A stretch of 38,300 nucleotides of DNA from an uncultured Sphingomonas sp. (GTDB taxonomy: Bacteria; Pseudomonadota; Alphaproteobacteria; Sphingomonadales; Sphingomonadaceae), in assembly GCF_913776855.1 (NCBI RefSeq), contig NZ_CAJYQD010000010.1:1-38300 (forward strand), read 5' to 3'. The position numbers and the translations under genes were made by a program. Below, one piece after another: positions 22,907-31,761 of the stretch (position 1 is the first letter of the stretch; every line of letters starts with the position of its first letter). Below the pieces are notes generated by a model. The model ran no database searches. It was given only the letters and a program-made list of their open reading frames with translations, and was not told the origin of the DNA.

Positions 22907-24265
22907 ATGAAGCGCGCGCTGGGCGGCATCGTCGCCGCCATCCTCCTGTCCACCCAGCCCGCTGCCGCCCAGTCGATGCTGCGCGATGCCGAGACAGAGG
23001 CGCTCCTCACTGACATGTCGCGCCCGATCGCGGTTGCCGCCGGCCTCGACCCGCACAACTTCAACGTGGTGCTGTTGCAGGACAAGTCGATCAACGCCTT
23101 CGTGGCGGGCGGGCAGACGGTCTATGTCCATAGCGGACTGATCGACGCGGCGGACGACGCGAACGAGGTGCAGGGCGTCATCGCCCATGAAATCGGTCAT
23201 ATCGTCGGCGGGCACGTGCCGCTGGCCGGGCGCGGCATGGCACCGGCCACCGGAATCACCGTGCTGAGCCTGTTGCTGGGCGTCGCGGCGATGGCGGCGG
23301 GCGCGGGCGAGGCGGGCGCGGGCATCCTTGCAGCGGGCCAGCAGGCGGCGATGGGCAGCTACCTGGCGTTCAGCCGGACGCAGGAAAGTTCGGCCGACGC
23401 GGCGGGCGCGCGGTTCCTGCGCAGCGCCAACATCTCGGGTCAGGGGATGCTGGACTTCTTCAAGAAGCTCCAGAACATGGAATATCGCCTCGCGATCCCG
23501 CAGGACAATGGCTATCAGCGCACCCACCCGCTGACCGGCGAGCGGATCGCCAACCTGACGCAGGACGTACAGGCGTCGCCGTCATTCAAGGCCCCGCCCG
23601 ATCAGGCGCTGGAGACGCGCTTCAAGCGGGTGCAGGCGAAATTGCGCGGCTATGTCAGCGACCCCAAGGATACGCTGCGCCGCTATCCGGCGAGCGATCA
23701 GAGCATCTATGCCCATTATGCCCGCGCCTATGCCTATCACAAATCGGGCTATCCGGAGCAGGCGGCGGCGGAAACGCTGGCACTGGTGAAGGCGGCGCCC
23801 GACGACCCCTATTTCCTCGAACTCGAAGGGCAGATCCTGCTCGAATCGGGCAAGCCGAAGGATGCGCTGGCGGCGCTGCGCGAGGCGACCGAGCGCACGC
23901 GGTCGTCGCCGCTGATCGCCGCGACCTTCGGCCACGCGCTGATCGCTGCCGAAGACCCGACGCTGCTGGACGAGGCGGAACGGGTGTTGAAACAGGCGAT
24001 CGCGCGCGACAACCAGAACCCGTTCGCGTGGTACCAGCTGAGCATCCTGTACGAACGGCGCGGCGATCCGGCGCGGGTCGCGCTGGCAATGGCCGAATAT
24101 GCGTCGCTGGCGGGTGATACCGGCATGGCACTGGCCAGTGCGCGACGGGCAATGGCGTTGTTGCCGCAAGGGTCGCGGGACTGGATCAGGGCGCAGGATA
24201 TTCAAATGACGTCGCAGACGGCGTTCGAGGAAGAACGTCGCCATCGCCGGCGTCGGGGGGAATGA
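22907..24265 (+). CDS. Periplasmic M48 metalloprotease with TPR repeats (BepA-like)
   Basis: A 452-residue exported zinc protease. A signal peptide (MKRALGGIVAAILLSTQPAAAQ) precedes the M48 domain. The zinc motif HEIGH is at 94-98 (VIAHEIGHIVGGH), and the third ligand region is in SRTQESSADAAGARFL. From about residue 265 the chain forms tetratricopeptide-like helical pairs (YAHYARAYAYHKSGYPEQAA, PYFLELEGQILLESGKPKDA). This architecture is that of BepA/YfgC, which helps outer-membrane protein and LptD assembly and degrades stalled substrates. ATG 22907 is chosen because it begins the signal peptide. The stop overlaps the DsbA-like gene (ATGA). The coupling to a thiol-oxidoreductase gene suits a shared role in outer-membrane protein quality control, since LptD maturation needs disulfide rearrangement; this is inference. 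Confidence 0.93.
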   Translation: MKRALGGIVAAILLSTQPAAAQSMLRDAETEALLTDMSRPIAVAAGLDPHNFNVVLLQDKSINAFVAGGQTVYVHSGLIDAADDANEVQGVIAHEIGHIVGGHVPLAGRGMAPATGITVLSLLLGVAAMAAGAGEAGAGILAAGQQAAMGSYLAFSRTQESSADAAGARFLRSANISGQGMLDFFKKLQNMEYRLAIPQDNGYQRTHPLTGERIANLTQDVQASPSFKAPPDQALETRFKRVQAKLRGYVSDPKDTLRRYPASDQSIYAHYARAYAYHKSGYPEQAAAETLALVKAAPDDPYFLELEGQILLESGKPKDALAALREATERTRSSPLIAATFGHALIAAEDPTLLDEAERVLKQAIARDNQNPFAWYQLSILYERRGDPARVALAMAEYASLAGDTGMALASARRAMALLPQGSRDWIRAQDIQMTSQTAFEEERRHRRRRGE

Positions 24266-24993
24266 TGGGTAGAATTGGAAATGCGCTGATGCTCGCCGCG
24301 GCGGCATTGGCGGGTGCGGGCGGCGCGATCATGGCCCAGCGCGGCGGAACGGGCGACCGTGCCGCGACCGAGACGGTGGTGCGCGATTATATCCTCGCCA
24401 ATCCCGAAATCCTTCCCGAAGCGATGCGCCGGTTGCAGGCAAAGGAATCGGGCAAGGCGGTGGCGGCGAATCGCAGCGCGATCGTCGAGCCGTTTCCCGG
24501 CGCGATCGCGGGCAATCCCAAGGGGGATGTCAGCGTGGTCGCCTATCTCGACTATGCCTGCGGATTCTGTCGCGCCAGCCTGCCGGCGATTACCGGCCTG
24601 ATCGCCAGCGACCCGAACGTCCGGATCGTCTATCGCGAGCTGCCGATCCTGTCGCCCGACAGCCGCACCGCCACCGAATGGGCGCTGGCCGCAGCGCTCC
24701 AGGGCAAGTTCAAGCCGTTCCACGACGCGCTCTATGCCAGCGGCCGGGTGGACGCCGGGACGATTCAGCAGGCCGCGACGACCGCCGGGCTGGACATCGC
24801 CGCCGCCCGCGCCGCGATCCAGTCGCCACAGGTGGTGGCGGAGATCGAGCGCAACCTGAAGACCGCCGGCACGCTGGGCTTTACCGGTACACCGTCATGG
24901 GTGGTGGGCGATCAGGTGCTGAGCGGGGCGCAGACGCTACCCGCGCTGCAGACGGCGGTGGCAGAAGCGCGCCGCACCGGGAAACCGGGTTAG
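24262..24993 (+). CDS. DsbA-family thiol:disulfide oxidoreductase (Com1/ScsC-like)
   Basis: A 243-residue periplasmic thioredoxin-fold protein. An N-terminal hydrophobic export segment (ALMLAAAALAGAGGAIMAQ) is followed by a short helical region (VVRDYILANPEILPEAMRRL) typical of Com1/BdbD/ScsC-type members. The active site is CGFC at residues 100-103 (YLDYACGFCRASLPAITGLI). The cis-proline loop is FTGTPSWVVGDQVLSGAQ. It should introduce or isomerise disulfides in exported proteins; the Com1/ScsC-type N-terminal helix may allow oligomerisation. ATG 24262 overlaps the protease stop. No DsbB partner gene is in the window. Confidence 0.93.
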   Translation: MMGRIGNALMLAAAALAGAGGAIMAQRGGTGDRAATETVVRDYILANPEILPEAMRRLQAKESGKAVAANRSAIVEPFPGAIAGNPKGDVSVVAYLDYACGFCRASLPAITGLIASDPNVRIVYRELPILSPDSRTATEWALAAALQGKFKPFHDALYASGRVDAGTIQQAATTAGLDIAAARAAIQSPQVVAEIERNLKTAGTLGFTGTPSWVVGDQVLSGAQTLPALQTAVAEARRTGKPG

Positions 24994-25016
24994 GGCGGCA
25001 ACGGGGGAGCAGGGCA

Positions 25017-26138
25017 ATGACGGGGGTTACACGGCGCACGGCGATCGGAGGCCTGGTTGCGGGCGGTATCCTGCCGGGCATCGCGGGTGCGGCGGCATCG
25101 CCCCGGCGGACAGGGGCGCCGCACCGCCTGTTCATCGATTCGCTGAGTTTCCTGCCCAAGGACCTAGCTGATATCGGCCGCGCCGGGCTGAACGCGATGA
25201 TCGCCGACATATCGGAGGTCGAGGAGGTTCGCGATGCAGCGGGCATTCCGCGCTACCTGCGTGGCTTTCGCGCCAATGACGCGGCGATCGACACGGCCGT
25301 CGCCCGGCTGAAGCAATCGCCCCACGCCTATGTCGCGCTGAAAGGCAGCGACATCGGTACGCGGCCGGGCTGTGCGACGTTCCTGCAATTCCAGTCGACC
25401 GAGATGATCGAGGACGATCTGGGCCGGATCGAACGGTTTCATGCCAAGGGCCTGCGCGTCCTGCAATTCACCCACCACAATGACAACCGGTTCGCCGGCG
25501 GTGCGCTGCAACCGAAACAGAGCGGCCTGACGCCGCTCGGCATCGCCGGGCTGGCCGAGATGAACCGGCTACGCATCCTGCCCGATGTCAGCCACGGATC
25601 GGATGCCACTATGTTGGAGGCGGCGACGCGATCGACCACGCCGATCGCGCTCAGCCACGGCGCCGTCCGCGCGATCGTCGACCATCCGCGCTGCGCGCCC
25701 GACAACGTGATCCGCGCGATCGCACAGCGCGGCGGGGTGATGGGCATCTTCATGATGAGCTTCTGGCTGACCCGTAAAAAGGTGCCGACGGTCGCGGATT
25801 ATGTCGCACAGGTCCGGCATGTCGTGCGGGTCGGCGGGATCGATGCCGTCGGCGTCGCCAACGATTTTCCGATGGGCGGGCAGGAAAACCTGTTGAAGCT
25901 GCACAACGACAATGCCCGCGGCGTCGCCGAGTATCTGGAATGGTGGCGGGCGATGCGGTCGCAGGGGATTGCCGGGTTCGACTGGACCCCGGAGCATGTC
26001 GTCATTCCGGCGCTGAACCATATCGACCGGATGCAGCGTATCGCCGACGCGCTGTCCGCCGCCGGCTTCCGCGCGCGCGAGGTGGATGCGATCATGGGCG
26101 GCAACTGGCGACGGTTGCTGACCGACGTGTTGGGATAG
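25017..26138 (+). CDS. M19 (membrane dipeptidase) family protein with a degenerate metal site
   Basis: A 373-residue protein with a Tat-like signal ([20 protein letters not shown]). The M19/renal-dipeptidase fold is clear from [69 protein letters not shown] and [15 protein letters not shown]. The second-metal histidines are present (H193, H214). The first-metal H-x-D, expected just after the signal as D-G-H-N-D, reads DSLSF (41-45). The bridging Glu, expected before the conserved DDL, appears to be Gln126 in [11 protein letters not shown]. It may therefore bind one metal, use other ligands, or be a non-catalytic relative. The start at ATG 25017 is preceded by GGGGAGCAGGG; it lies 23 nt after the DsbA-like gene, probably in the same operon. 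The periplasmic substrate is unknown. Confidence 0.85.
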   Translation: MTGVTRRTAIGGLVAGGILPGIAGAAASPRRTGAPHRLFIDSLSFLPKDLADIGRAGLNAMIADISEVEEVRDAAGIPRYLRGFRANDAAIDTAVARLKQSPHAYVALKGSDIGTRPGCATFLQFQSTEMIEDDLGRIERFHAKGLRVLQFTHHNDNRFAGGALQPKQSGLTPLGIAGLAEMNRLRILPDVSHGSDATMLEAATRSTTPIALSHGAVRAIVDHPRCAPDNVIRAIAQRGGVMGIFMMSFWLTRKKVPTVADYVAQVRHVVRVGGIDAVGVANDFPMGGQENLLKLHNDNARGVAEYLEWWRAMRSQGIAGFDWTPEHVVIPALNHIDRMQRIADALSAAGFRAREVDAIMGGNWRRLLTDVLG

Positions 26139-26179
26139 CGACTTCCCCCGGTCATCGAAGCGTGAAACAAGCTGGTCTT

Positions 26180-27115
26180 ATGGAAACCATCCTTTCGATC
26201 CGGGGCGTCGCCAAGACGTACAAGTCCGGCACCGTCGCGCTCCAGCCGACCGACCTCGACATTGCAAAGGGCGAAATCTTCGCGCTGCTGGGGCCGAACG
26301 GCGCGGGCAAGACGACGCTCATCAGCATAATCTGTGGCATCGTGACCGCCAGCGCGGGGACGATCACCGCCGCCGGGTTCGACACGGTGCGGGATTATCG
26401 CGAGACGCGGACCCGAATCGGGCTGGTGCCGCAGGAATTGCTGACCGATGCGTTCGAGACGGTGATGGCGACCGTCACCTTTTCGCGCCGGCTGTTCGGG
26501 CGGCATGGCGACCCGGCCTTCATCGAAAAGCTGCTGCGCGACCTCACGCTGTGGGACAAGCGCGATGCGAAGATGACAGAGCTGTCGGGCGGCATGAAAC
26601 GCCGCGTGATGATCGCCAAGGCGCTGAGCCACGAACCCGACATCCTGTTCCTCGACGAACCGACCGCCGGCGTCGATGTCGAGCTGCGCCGCGACATGTG
26701 GCGACTGGTCCATGAACTGCGCGAACGCGGCGTCACCATCATCCTGACCACGCACTATATCGAGGAGGCCGAGGAGATGGCCGATCGGGTGGGGGTGATC
26801 GCCAAGGGCCGGCTGATACTGGTCGACGAAAAGCAGGCGCTGATGCGCAAGCTGGGCAAGAAGACGCTGACCCTGACGCTGCCCGACCCGCTGGCGGAGG
26901 TCCCGGCCGCACTGGCGCACTGGCCGCTGGAGCTGACCGACGAAGGTCATGCGCTGACCTTCGCCTTCGATGCCAATGCCGAGGACAATGGCGTCCGCGC
27001 GCTGCTGCGCGCCGCTGACGAAGCCGGCATCGCGTGGAAGGATATTGCGACGAAACAGTCGAGCCTCGAGGATATCTTCGTCGGGCTGGTCCATGAGCAG
27101 GAGGCACGGGCATGA
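26180..27115 (+). CDS. ABC transporter ATP-binding protein (YadG-like)
   Basis: A 311-residue ATPase of the ABC-2 exporter class. Walker A is [14 protein letters not shown] at about 38-50, the Q-loop is in [13 protein letters not shown], the signature is [15 protein letters not shown], Walker B is [12 protein letters not shown], and the switch His is in [16 protein letters not shown]. The C-terminal 80 residues ([20 protein letters not shown]) form the small extra domain common in YadG/NodI-like exporters. ATG 26180 (METILSIRG) starts the ABC domain cleanly; a GTG at 26162 would add six residues. The stop overlaps the permease gene (ATGA), so the two make one transporter. The substrate is unknown; YadGH-type exporters have been linked to lipids or drugs only loosely. 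Confidence 0.94.
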   Translation: METILSIRGVAKTYKSGTVALQPTDLDIAKGEIFALLGPNGAGKTTLISIICGIVTASAGTITAAGFDTVRDYRETRTRIGLVPQELLTDAFETVMATVTFSRRLFGRHGDPAFIEKLLRDLTLWDKRDAKMTELSGGMKRRVMIAKALSHEPDILFLDEPTAGVDVELRRDMWRLVHELRERGVTIILTTHYIEEAEEMADRVGVIAKGRLILVDEKQALMRKLGKKTLTLTLPDPLAEVPAALAHWPLELTDEGHALTFAFDANAEDNGVRALLRAADEAGIAWKDIATKQSSLEDIFVGLVHEQEARA

Positions 27116-27879
27116 CCTTCAACTGGCATGGCGTGCTGGCGATCTATCGCTTCGAACTGGCGCGGTTCGGGCGGACGATCTGGACCTCGCTGATGACACC
27201 GGTCATCACCACTTCGCTCTATTTCGTGGTGTTCGGCACTGCGATCGGCAGCCGGATGAACGAGGTGTCGGGTGTACCCTATGGCGCGTTCATCGTGCCG
27301 GGCCTCATGATGCTGACGATGCTGACCGAAAGCATCTTCAACGCCAGTTTTGGCATCTTCATGCCCAAATGGTCGGGCACGATCTACGAACTGCTGTCCG
27401 CCCCCGTTTCCACGCTGGAGACGCTGGTCGGCTATGTCGGCGCGGCGGCGACCAAGTCGGTGATCGTGGCACTGGTAATCTTCGCGACCGCGCATCTGTT
27501 CGTCGACGTGACGGTCGCGCACCCGATCTGGGCGCTGTGCTATCTGGTACTGGTGGCGGTCACCTTCTGCCTGTTCGGATTCATCCTCGGGCTATGGGCC
27601 AAGGGATTCGAGCAGTTGCAGGTCATCCCGCTGCTGGTCGTCACCCCGCTGACGTTCCTGGGCGGGGCATTCTATTCGATCGACATGCTGCCGGGCGTGT
27701 GGCGGACGATCAGCCTGTTCAATCCGATCGTCTATCTCATCAGCGGGTTTCGCTGGACCTTTTTCGGGGTTGGCGACGTGTCGGTCGGCGCCAGTCTGGG
27801 CGCGACCTTCGGTTTCCTGTGCATCTGTGTGACAGCGATCACCGTGATCTTCCGCACCGGATGGCGGCTCAAGAAATAA
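27112..27879 (+). CDS. ABC-2 type transporter permease (YadH-like)
   Basis: A 255-residue inner-membrane permease with six predicted hydrophobic segments, among them [59 protein letters not shown] and [20 protein letters not shown]. The ABC-2 family hallmark near the end is present: [20 protein letters not shown]. It pairs with the overlapping upstream ATPase, two copies of each making an exporter. The gene is followed after 10 nt by an SDR gene, probably in the same transcript. Confidence 0.94.
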   Translation: MTFNWHGVLAIYRFELARFGRTIWTSLMTPVITTSLYFVVFGTAIGSRMNEVSGVPYGAFIVPGLMMLTMLTESIFNASFGIFMPKWSGTIYELLSAPVSTLETLVGYVGAAATKSVIVALVIFATAHLFVDVTVAHPIWALCYLVLVAVTFCLFGFILGLWAKGFEQLQVIPLLVVTPLTFLGGAFYSIDMLPGVWRTISLFNPIVYLISGFRWTFFGVGDVSVGASLGATFGFLCICVTAITVIFRTGWRLKK

Positions 27880-27889
27880 GGGACGAGCG

Positions 27890-28669
27890 ATGGATCTAGG
27901 AATTGCCGGCCGCAAGGCGATCGTGTGCGCGTCGAGCGCCGGCCTTGGCCGGGCGTGCGCGCTGGAACTGGCGCGGGCCGGTGTCGATGTGGTCGTCAAC
28001 GGACGCGATGCAGCGAAGCTGGGCGAAACGGCGGCGGCGATCCGCGCCGAAACCGGAGTGCGCGTGACCGAAGTGGTCGGCGACCTGTCGACCGAGCAAG
28101 GCCGCGCCGCGCTGCTCGCCGCCTGTCCGGACCCCGACATCCTCGTCAACAATAATGGCGGTCCGCCGCTCAAACCCTATACCGAGCTGGAGGCCGACGG
28201 CATCCGCGCTGGGATCGAGGCGAATTTCGTGACCCCTGCCCTGCTGATCCAGGCCGTGTTGCCCGGCATGGTCGCGCGTGGGTTCGGCCGGGTGGTCAAC
28301 ATCACCTCCGGATCGGTCAAGATGCCACTGCCCGGACTCGACCTGTCCAGCGGCGCGCGCGCCGGGCTGACCGGCTTCGTTGCCGGCATCGCGCGGCAGG
28401 TGGCGGGATCGAACGTCACGATCAACGGGCTGCTGCCCGGATCGTTCGATACCGCGCGCATCGCGTCGATGACGCAAGCGGCGGCGAAGAAGAACGGCAC
28501 GACCCCAGCCGAGGAAAAGGCGAAGCGCGCGGAGTCGATCCCGGCGAAGCGGATCGGCGATCCGGCGGAGTTCGGCGCGGCCTGCGCGTTTCTGTGTTCG
28601 GACAAGGCCGGGTTCATCACCGGGCAGAGCCTGTTGATCGATGGCGGAGCGTTCCCCGGCATCCTCTGA
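27890..28669 (+). CDS. Atypical short-chain dehydrogenase/reductase-like protein
   Basis: A 259-residue Rossmann-fold protein of the SDR superfamily. The cofactor loop reads CASSAGLGRA at about 13-22 instead of TGxxxGIG, and the NNAG motif reads NNNGGPP. A serine is kept at 140 (NITSGS), but the catalytic Y-x-x-x-K is replaced by S153-x-x-x-R157 (LSSGARAGLTGF). This matches a recognised 'BKR-like' SDR subgroup that lacks the normal tetrad, and the C-terminus (GDPAEFGAACAFLCSDKAGF, then GQSLLIDGGAFPGIL) is standard. Its reaction is unknown. GGGACGAGCG precedes ATG 27890, 10 nt after the permease stop. It converges on the AsmA gene with only 4 nt between stops. Confidence 0.9.
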   Translation: MDLGIAGRKAIVCASSAGLGRACALELARAGVDVVVNGRDAAKLGETAAAIRAETGVRVTEVVGDLSTEQGRAALLAACPDPDILVNNNGGPPLKPYTELEADGIRAGIEANFVTPALLIQAVLPGMVARGFGRVVNITSGSVKMPLPGLDLSSGARAGLTGFVAGIARQVAGSNVTINGLLPGSFDTARIASMTQAAAKKNGTTPAEEKAKRAESIPAKRIGDPAEFGAACAFLCSDKAGFITGQSLLIDGGAFPGIL

Positions 28670-28673
28670 CCCA

Positions 28674-30791
28674 TTAGAAGATGCCGAGAAACTTCTTGCG
28701 CTGTTCCTTGCGCTCGCCCCGGTTCGAGCGGCCATCCTCTGCCTTCGCGGTCGTGCCGCGACCGACGTCGTCGCGTGCCTCGCCCTTGGTCGTGCGCTGG
28801 GCGCGGGCGGTGGCGCCGGCAAGGACCGGGCCGCACGCCGCACCCTTCGCATCGCCCGGATCGACGAACGCCAGCACGCCCGCAACGGGGCTGGCGACGA
28901 TCGCGAGGCCGAGACCAGCACCGGCGCGGCCGAGCAGTTCGGGGCTGATGACCGAATAGCGTGGTGCCGCGAAATGGCCGCCGATGCCGACTGGTGACTG
29001 GCCGGCGAACAGCGAGAATTTCTTCGAATCGGCGCGTACCGCCAGATCGATCGATTCGTTGCGGAAGCTGAAACCGCCGCGCCCGATCATCACATTCTTC
29101 TGCGTATCGATCAGGATCGGGTCCGCCGCCGCCACCCCGCCACGCACGGTGAAGCCGATCAGCCCGCAATTGATCCGCACCGGTTCCTTCAGTTTCCCCT
29201 CAAACATCTTTTGCGCAAAGGTGCCGAGGTCGAGTTCGGACAGCTGAATATTGCGGGTCCAGAAACTCCCGGCCGGCAGGATCACCGCGATGCGTCCGTT
29301 CGAGCTGGCAAGCGAATCGTGGATCGTATCGCCCGCGCCGGTCAGCTTGATCCGCGCCTTGACGGTGCCGCTCGTCCCCGCTTCCTCCACGCCCCATCCG
29401 GCCAGCAACCGCCCCATGGGCGTCGGCGACAGGCGGATGTCGTAATCTGTGACGGCCGGACGGCGCCGGGCGTCGATCACGATGTCCGATGCGACGTTGC
29501 CGCGCGCCATGGCAAAGGTCAGCGGCGACAGCTTCAGCAGCCGGTCGTTCAGGTCGAGCGTCAGGTCGACGTTCGACACCGGCAGGCTGCGCGCGCGGAC
29601 CGTGCCGACCTTGTAGCGGACCTGTGCGTCGAAGTTGCGCAGCGCTTCGACGTTGAGCTTGGCGTCGGGCAGCAGGCGCGGGGCGCCGCCTTCGCGCGTG
29701 ATGACGCCGGCCGCGCCCTGCGCCTCGACCCGTTCGAGGTCGTAGCCGACGAACGCCGACATATCGACGATATCGAGCGTGCGCGACGCCAGGTCGGCGC
29801 TCAGCAGCAGGCGTGGTTCGCGCTGGGTCACGGTCAGGCTGCCGGCGAGGTCGCTGTCGCCGAAGACGCCCTTCAGCCGCGTGAACTTCCAGTCGGCCCC
29901 GTCCTTGGTCATCCGCCCGGTCAGGCGATAGGCGCGGGTATTGGGGGTCAGGATGCCGAGCGTGGCGAACACGTCGGCAAGGTTAGCGCCGCGCAGCCGG
30001 ACGGCGAGGTTCGATCCGTCCAGCTGGGTCGGGCCGGGCAGCGTGCCGGCGAGGATCGCGACCGATCGCGCGACTTCGATCCGCGCGGTCAGCTGATTCT
30101 CGCCGCCGCGAATCGTCGCGTTGGGTGATTGCAGCTGGCCGGTCAGGCGGAACGGGCGGCCGCGCACCGTACCGCGCCCGGTCGCCCGGATCGCGCTGGC
30201 GAACTGCGTGCCTTCGCTGATCGTCGTGTCGAGGTCGAACGTCCCGTCGAGCAGGAATTGCGGGTCGCGGTAACGAATCCGAGTATTCCGGAAGATGCCG
30301 CTGCGCACGACCGGCAGTTCGAGCTTCCTGCCCGGCTTGTCAGGGTCGCCGAACGTCCAGGTGTTGCGCTTGCGCTCGGCGTCCCAGTGCAAATCCGCCC
30401 GCGCGCCGTCCAGCTCCAGCCAGTTCACCCGCCGCCGCCCGAACAGGAAGGTGAGTGTCGCAGTCGAGCTGTCGAGCTTCCTCGCCTCGAACAGATTGCC
30501 GCCACCGGCCCAGTCGGGGTTCGATACCGACAGTCCTTCGGCAAGGAACTTCAGGTCGATCGGATTGAAATAGAATTGGAAATCGCCTGCGACGCGGACG
30601 GTTCGCCCGCTGGCCGACGAGGCGATGCGTTCGAACGTGCCCTTGAGGAATCGGCCCCTGGTAACGAACAGGATCGCCCAGGCGAGGACGATCGTCGCGA
30701 CGATCCCGATCAGCGTTCGTACCGCAATCCGCCGCCAGTCGCGGCGGCGGGGGGCCTCGGGGGTGCCGGTCGTTGCGGAAACTTCGGCCAT
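28674..30791 (-). CDS. AsmA-family inner-membrane/periplasmic protein
   Basis: About 705 residues. A single N-terminal transmembrane helix (TLIGIVATIVLAWAILFVT) is followed by a long periplasmic chain rich in beta-strands. The N-terminal AsmA signature is clear: GRTVRVAGDFQFYFNPIDLK, then FLAEGLSVSNPDWAGGGNLF and DLHWDAERKRNTWTFG. The C-terminal AsmA_2-like part runs through GTVKARIKLTGAGDTIHDSL and LIDTQKNVMIGRGGFSFRNE. AsmA-type proteins are thought to bridge the periplasm and carry phospholipids to the outer membrane. The last 45 residues are charged and low-complexity (RSNRGERKEQRKKFLGIF). The start is either ATG 30791, where GGAGG is unusually close, or GTG 30800; I chose the ATG. Confidence 0.9.
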   Translation of the reverse strand: MAEVSATTGTPEAPRRRDWRRIAVRTLIGIVATIVLAWAILFVTRGRFLKGTFERIASSASGRTVRVAGDFQFYFNPIDLKFLAEGLSVSNPDWAGGGNLFEARKLDSSTATLTFLFGRRRVNWLELDGARADLHWDAERKRNTWTFGDPDKPGRKLELPVVRSGIFRNTRIRYRDPQFLLDGTFDLDTTISEGTQFASAIRATGRGTVRGRPFRLTGQLQSPNATIRGGENQLTARIEVARSVAILAGTLPGPTQLDGSNLAVRLRGANLADVFATLGILTPNTRAYRLTGRMTKDGADWKFTRLKGVFGDSDLAGSLTVTQREPRLLLSADLASRTLDIVDMSAFVGYDLERVEAQGAAGVITREGGAPRLLPDAKLNVEALRNFDAQVRYKVGTVRARSLPVSNVDLTLDLNDRLLKLSPLTFAMARGNVASDIVIDARRRPAVTDYDIRLSPTPMGRLLAGWGVEEAGTSGTVKARIKLTGAGDTIHDSLASSNGRIAVILPAGSFWTRNIQLSELDLGTFAQKMFEGKLKEPVRINCGLIGFTVRGGVAAADPILIDTQKNVMIGRGGFSFRNESIDLAVRADSKKFSLFAGQSPVGIGGHFAAPRYSVISPELLGRAGAGLGLAIVASPVAGVLAFVDPGDAKGAACGPVLAGATARAQRTTKGEARDDVGRGTTAKAEDGRSNRGERKEQRKKFLGIF

Positions 30792-30831
30792 CGCCTCCAC
30801 AAGCGTTCGGGGGCGAAACGAGTTCCGGCAG

Positions 30832-30860
30832 TTGCGTTTTCGTGACGGGCGGGTTAGGGG
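30832..30860 (+). promoter_or_regulatory. Possible promoter of rpmI
   Basis: TTGCGT (30832-30837), a 17-nt spacer and TAGGGG (30855-30860) lie about 90 nt upstream of rpmI in the spacer divergent from the AsmA gene. The -35 is fair and the -10 weak. The remaining leader to 30949 ends in a good ribosome-binding site (TTGAGGAGACC). Confidence 0.3.
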
Positions 30861-30949
30861 CGCGCTCTTTCCACGACCTTTCAGGGATTCGCCCGGCCAT
30901 CTGGGGCTGCCGCGGCAATCCGCACGTCGTGATATTTGAGGAGACCAAA

Positions 30950-31153
30950 ATGCCCAAGCTCAAGACCAAGAGCGGCGTGAAGAAGCGCTTCAAGCTCACC
31001 GCCACCGGCAAGATCAAGCACGGTGTCGCGGGCAAGCGCCACCGCCTGATTTCGCACAACGCGAAGTACATCCGCCAGAACCGCGGGACTTCGGTCCTGG
31101 CCGACGCCGACACCGCCCGTGTCAAGGCGTGGGCGCCCTACGGCCTTCGTTAA
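30950..31153 (+). CDS. rpmI: 50S ribosomal protein L35
   Basis: A 67-residue, strongly basic protein of the large ribosomal subunit. The sequence is diagnostic: MPKLKTKSGVKKRFKLTATG, then HRLISHNAKYIRQNRGTSVL. The length is normal. ATG 30950 has GAGGAGA 5 nt upstream; the open frame to its left is shadow. It is followed after 13 nt by rplT. In many bacteria infC precedes rpmI; here the upstream neighbour is the divergent AsmA gene, the arrangement seen in many Alphaproteobacteria. Confidence 0.98.
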   Translation: MPKLKTKSGVKKRFKLTATGKIKHGVAGKRHRLISHNAKYIRQNRGTSVLADADTARVKAWAPYGLR

Positions 31154-31166
31154 GGAGTACTGAGCA

Positions 31167-31538
31167 ATGGCACGTATCAAGCGCGGCACGACCACCAAGG
31201 CGAAGCACAAGCGTATTTTGGATCAGGCGAAGGGCTATTACGGCCGTCGCAAGAACACGATCCGCATCGCTCGCCAAGCCGTCGAAAAGGCCGGTCAGTA
31301 CGCTTATCGCGACCGCAAGGTTAAGAAGCGGACCTTCCGTGGTCTGTGGATTCAGCGCATCAACGCCGGTGTCCGCGCGGAAGGCATCACCTATTCGCAG
31401 TTCATGCACGGCTGCAAGCTGGCCGGCATCGAACTCGACCGGAAGGTCCTGGCCGACATCGCGATGCACGAGGAAGCCGCCTTCAAGGCGATCATCGCGC
31501 AGGCGAAGGCCGCCCTGCCGGAACAGGCCGCCGCGTAA
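31167..31538 (+). CDS. rplT: 50S ribosomal protein L20
   Basis: A 123-residue basic protein needed early in 50S assembly. The conserved N-terminus [20 protein letters not shown], the helix [20 protein letters not shown] and the globular [20 protein letters not shown], then [20 protein letters not shown] are all present. AAGGAGTACTGAGCA precedes ATG 31167. The codon choice is strongly biased, as expected of a highly expressed gene. A strong terminator starts 30 nt after the stop, so rpmI-rplT can end as a two-gene unit before the pheST genes. Confidence 0.98.
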   Translation: MARIKRGTTTKAKHKRILDQAKGYYGRRKNTIRIARQAVEKAGQYAYRDRKVKKRTFRGLWIQRINAGVRAEGITYSQFMHGCKLAGIELDRKVLADIAMHEEAAFKAIIAQAKAALPEQAAA

Positions 31539-31567
31539 GCGAACGGTTCCTGTTTTAGGGTAAGAGA

Positions 31568-31600
31568 AACGCCGGTGGGGTGACCCGCCGGCGTTTTTTT
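31568..31600 (+). terminator. Rho-independent terminator of rpmI-rplT
   Basis: AACGCCGG(T)GGG pairs with CCC(G)CCGGCGTT around a GTGA loop, directly followed by a run of T's (31594-31600). It is the clearest intrinsic terminator in the window. Confidence 0.92.
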
Positions 31601-31657
31601 GTGCCTTCCCACCCCGCCTGTCGCCGTCCCGGCGAAGGCAGCCTCACCTTCATCGTC

Positions 31658-31745
31658 ATTCCCGCGAAGGCGGGAATCCATAGACGCTACCGTCTCGGCT
31701 CCAGTATCAACGTCGGCGTGTATGGGTTCCCGCCTACGCGGGAAC
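31658..31745. repeat. REPIN-like inverted pair of palindromes (TTCCCGCG type)
   Basis: The left hairpin ATTCCCGC-gaag-GCGGGAAT (31658-31677) and right hairpin GTTCCCGC-ctac-GCGGGAAC (31726-31745) are inverted copies. The pairing continues inward: CCATAGACGC (31678-31687) matches GCGTGTATGG (31716-31725) in 9 of 10 positions, so the 88 nt can fold into one long hairpin. A partial further unit (CGTCCCGGCGAAGG) lies at about 31625. It sits between the rplT terminator and the GIY-YIG gene. Confidence 0.85.
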
Positions 31746-31761
31746 AACGAAGGGGGTTGGC

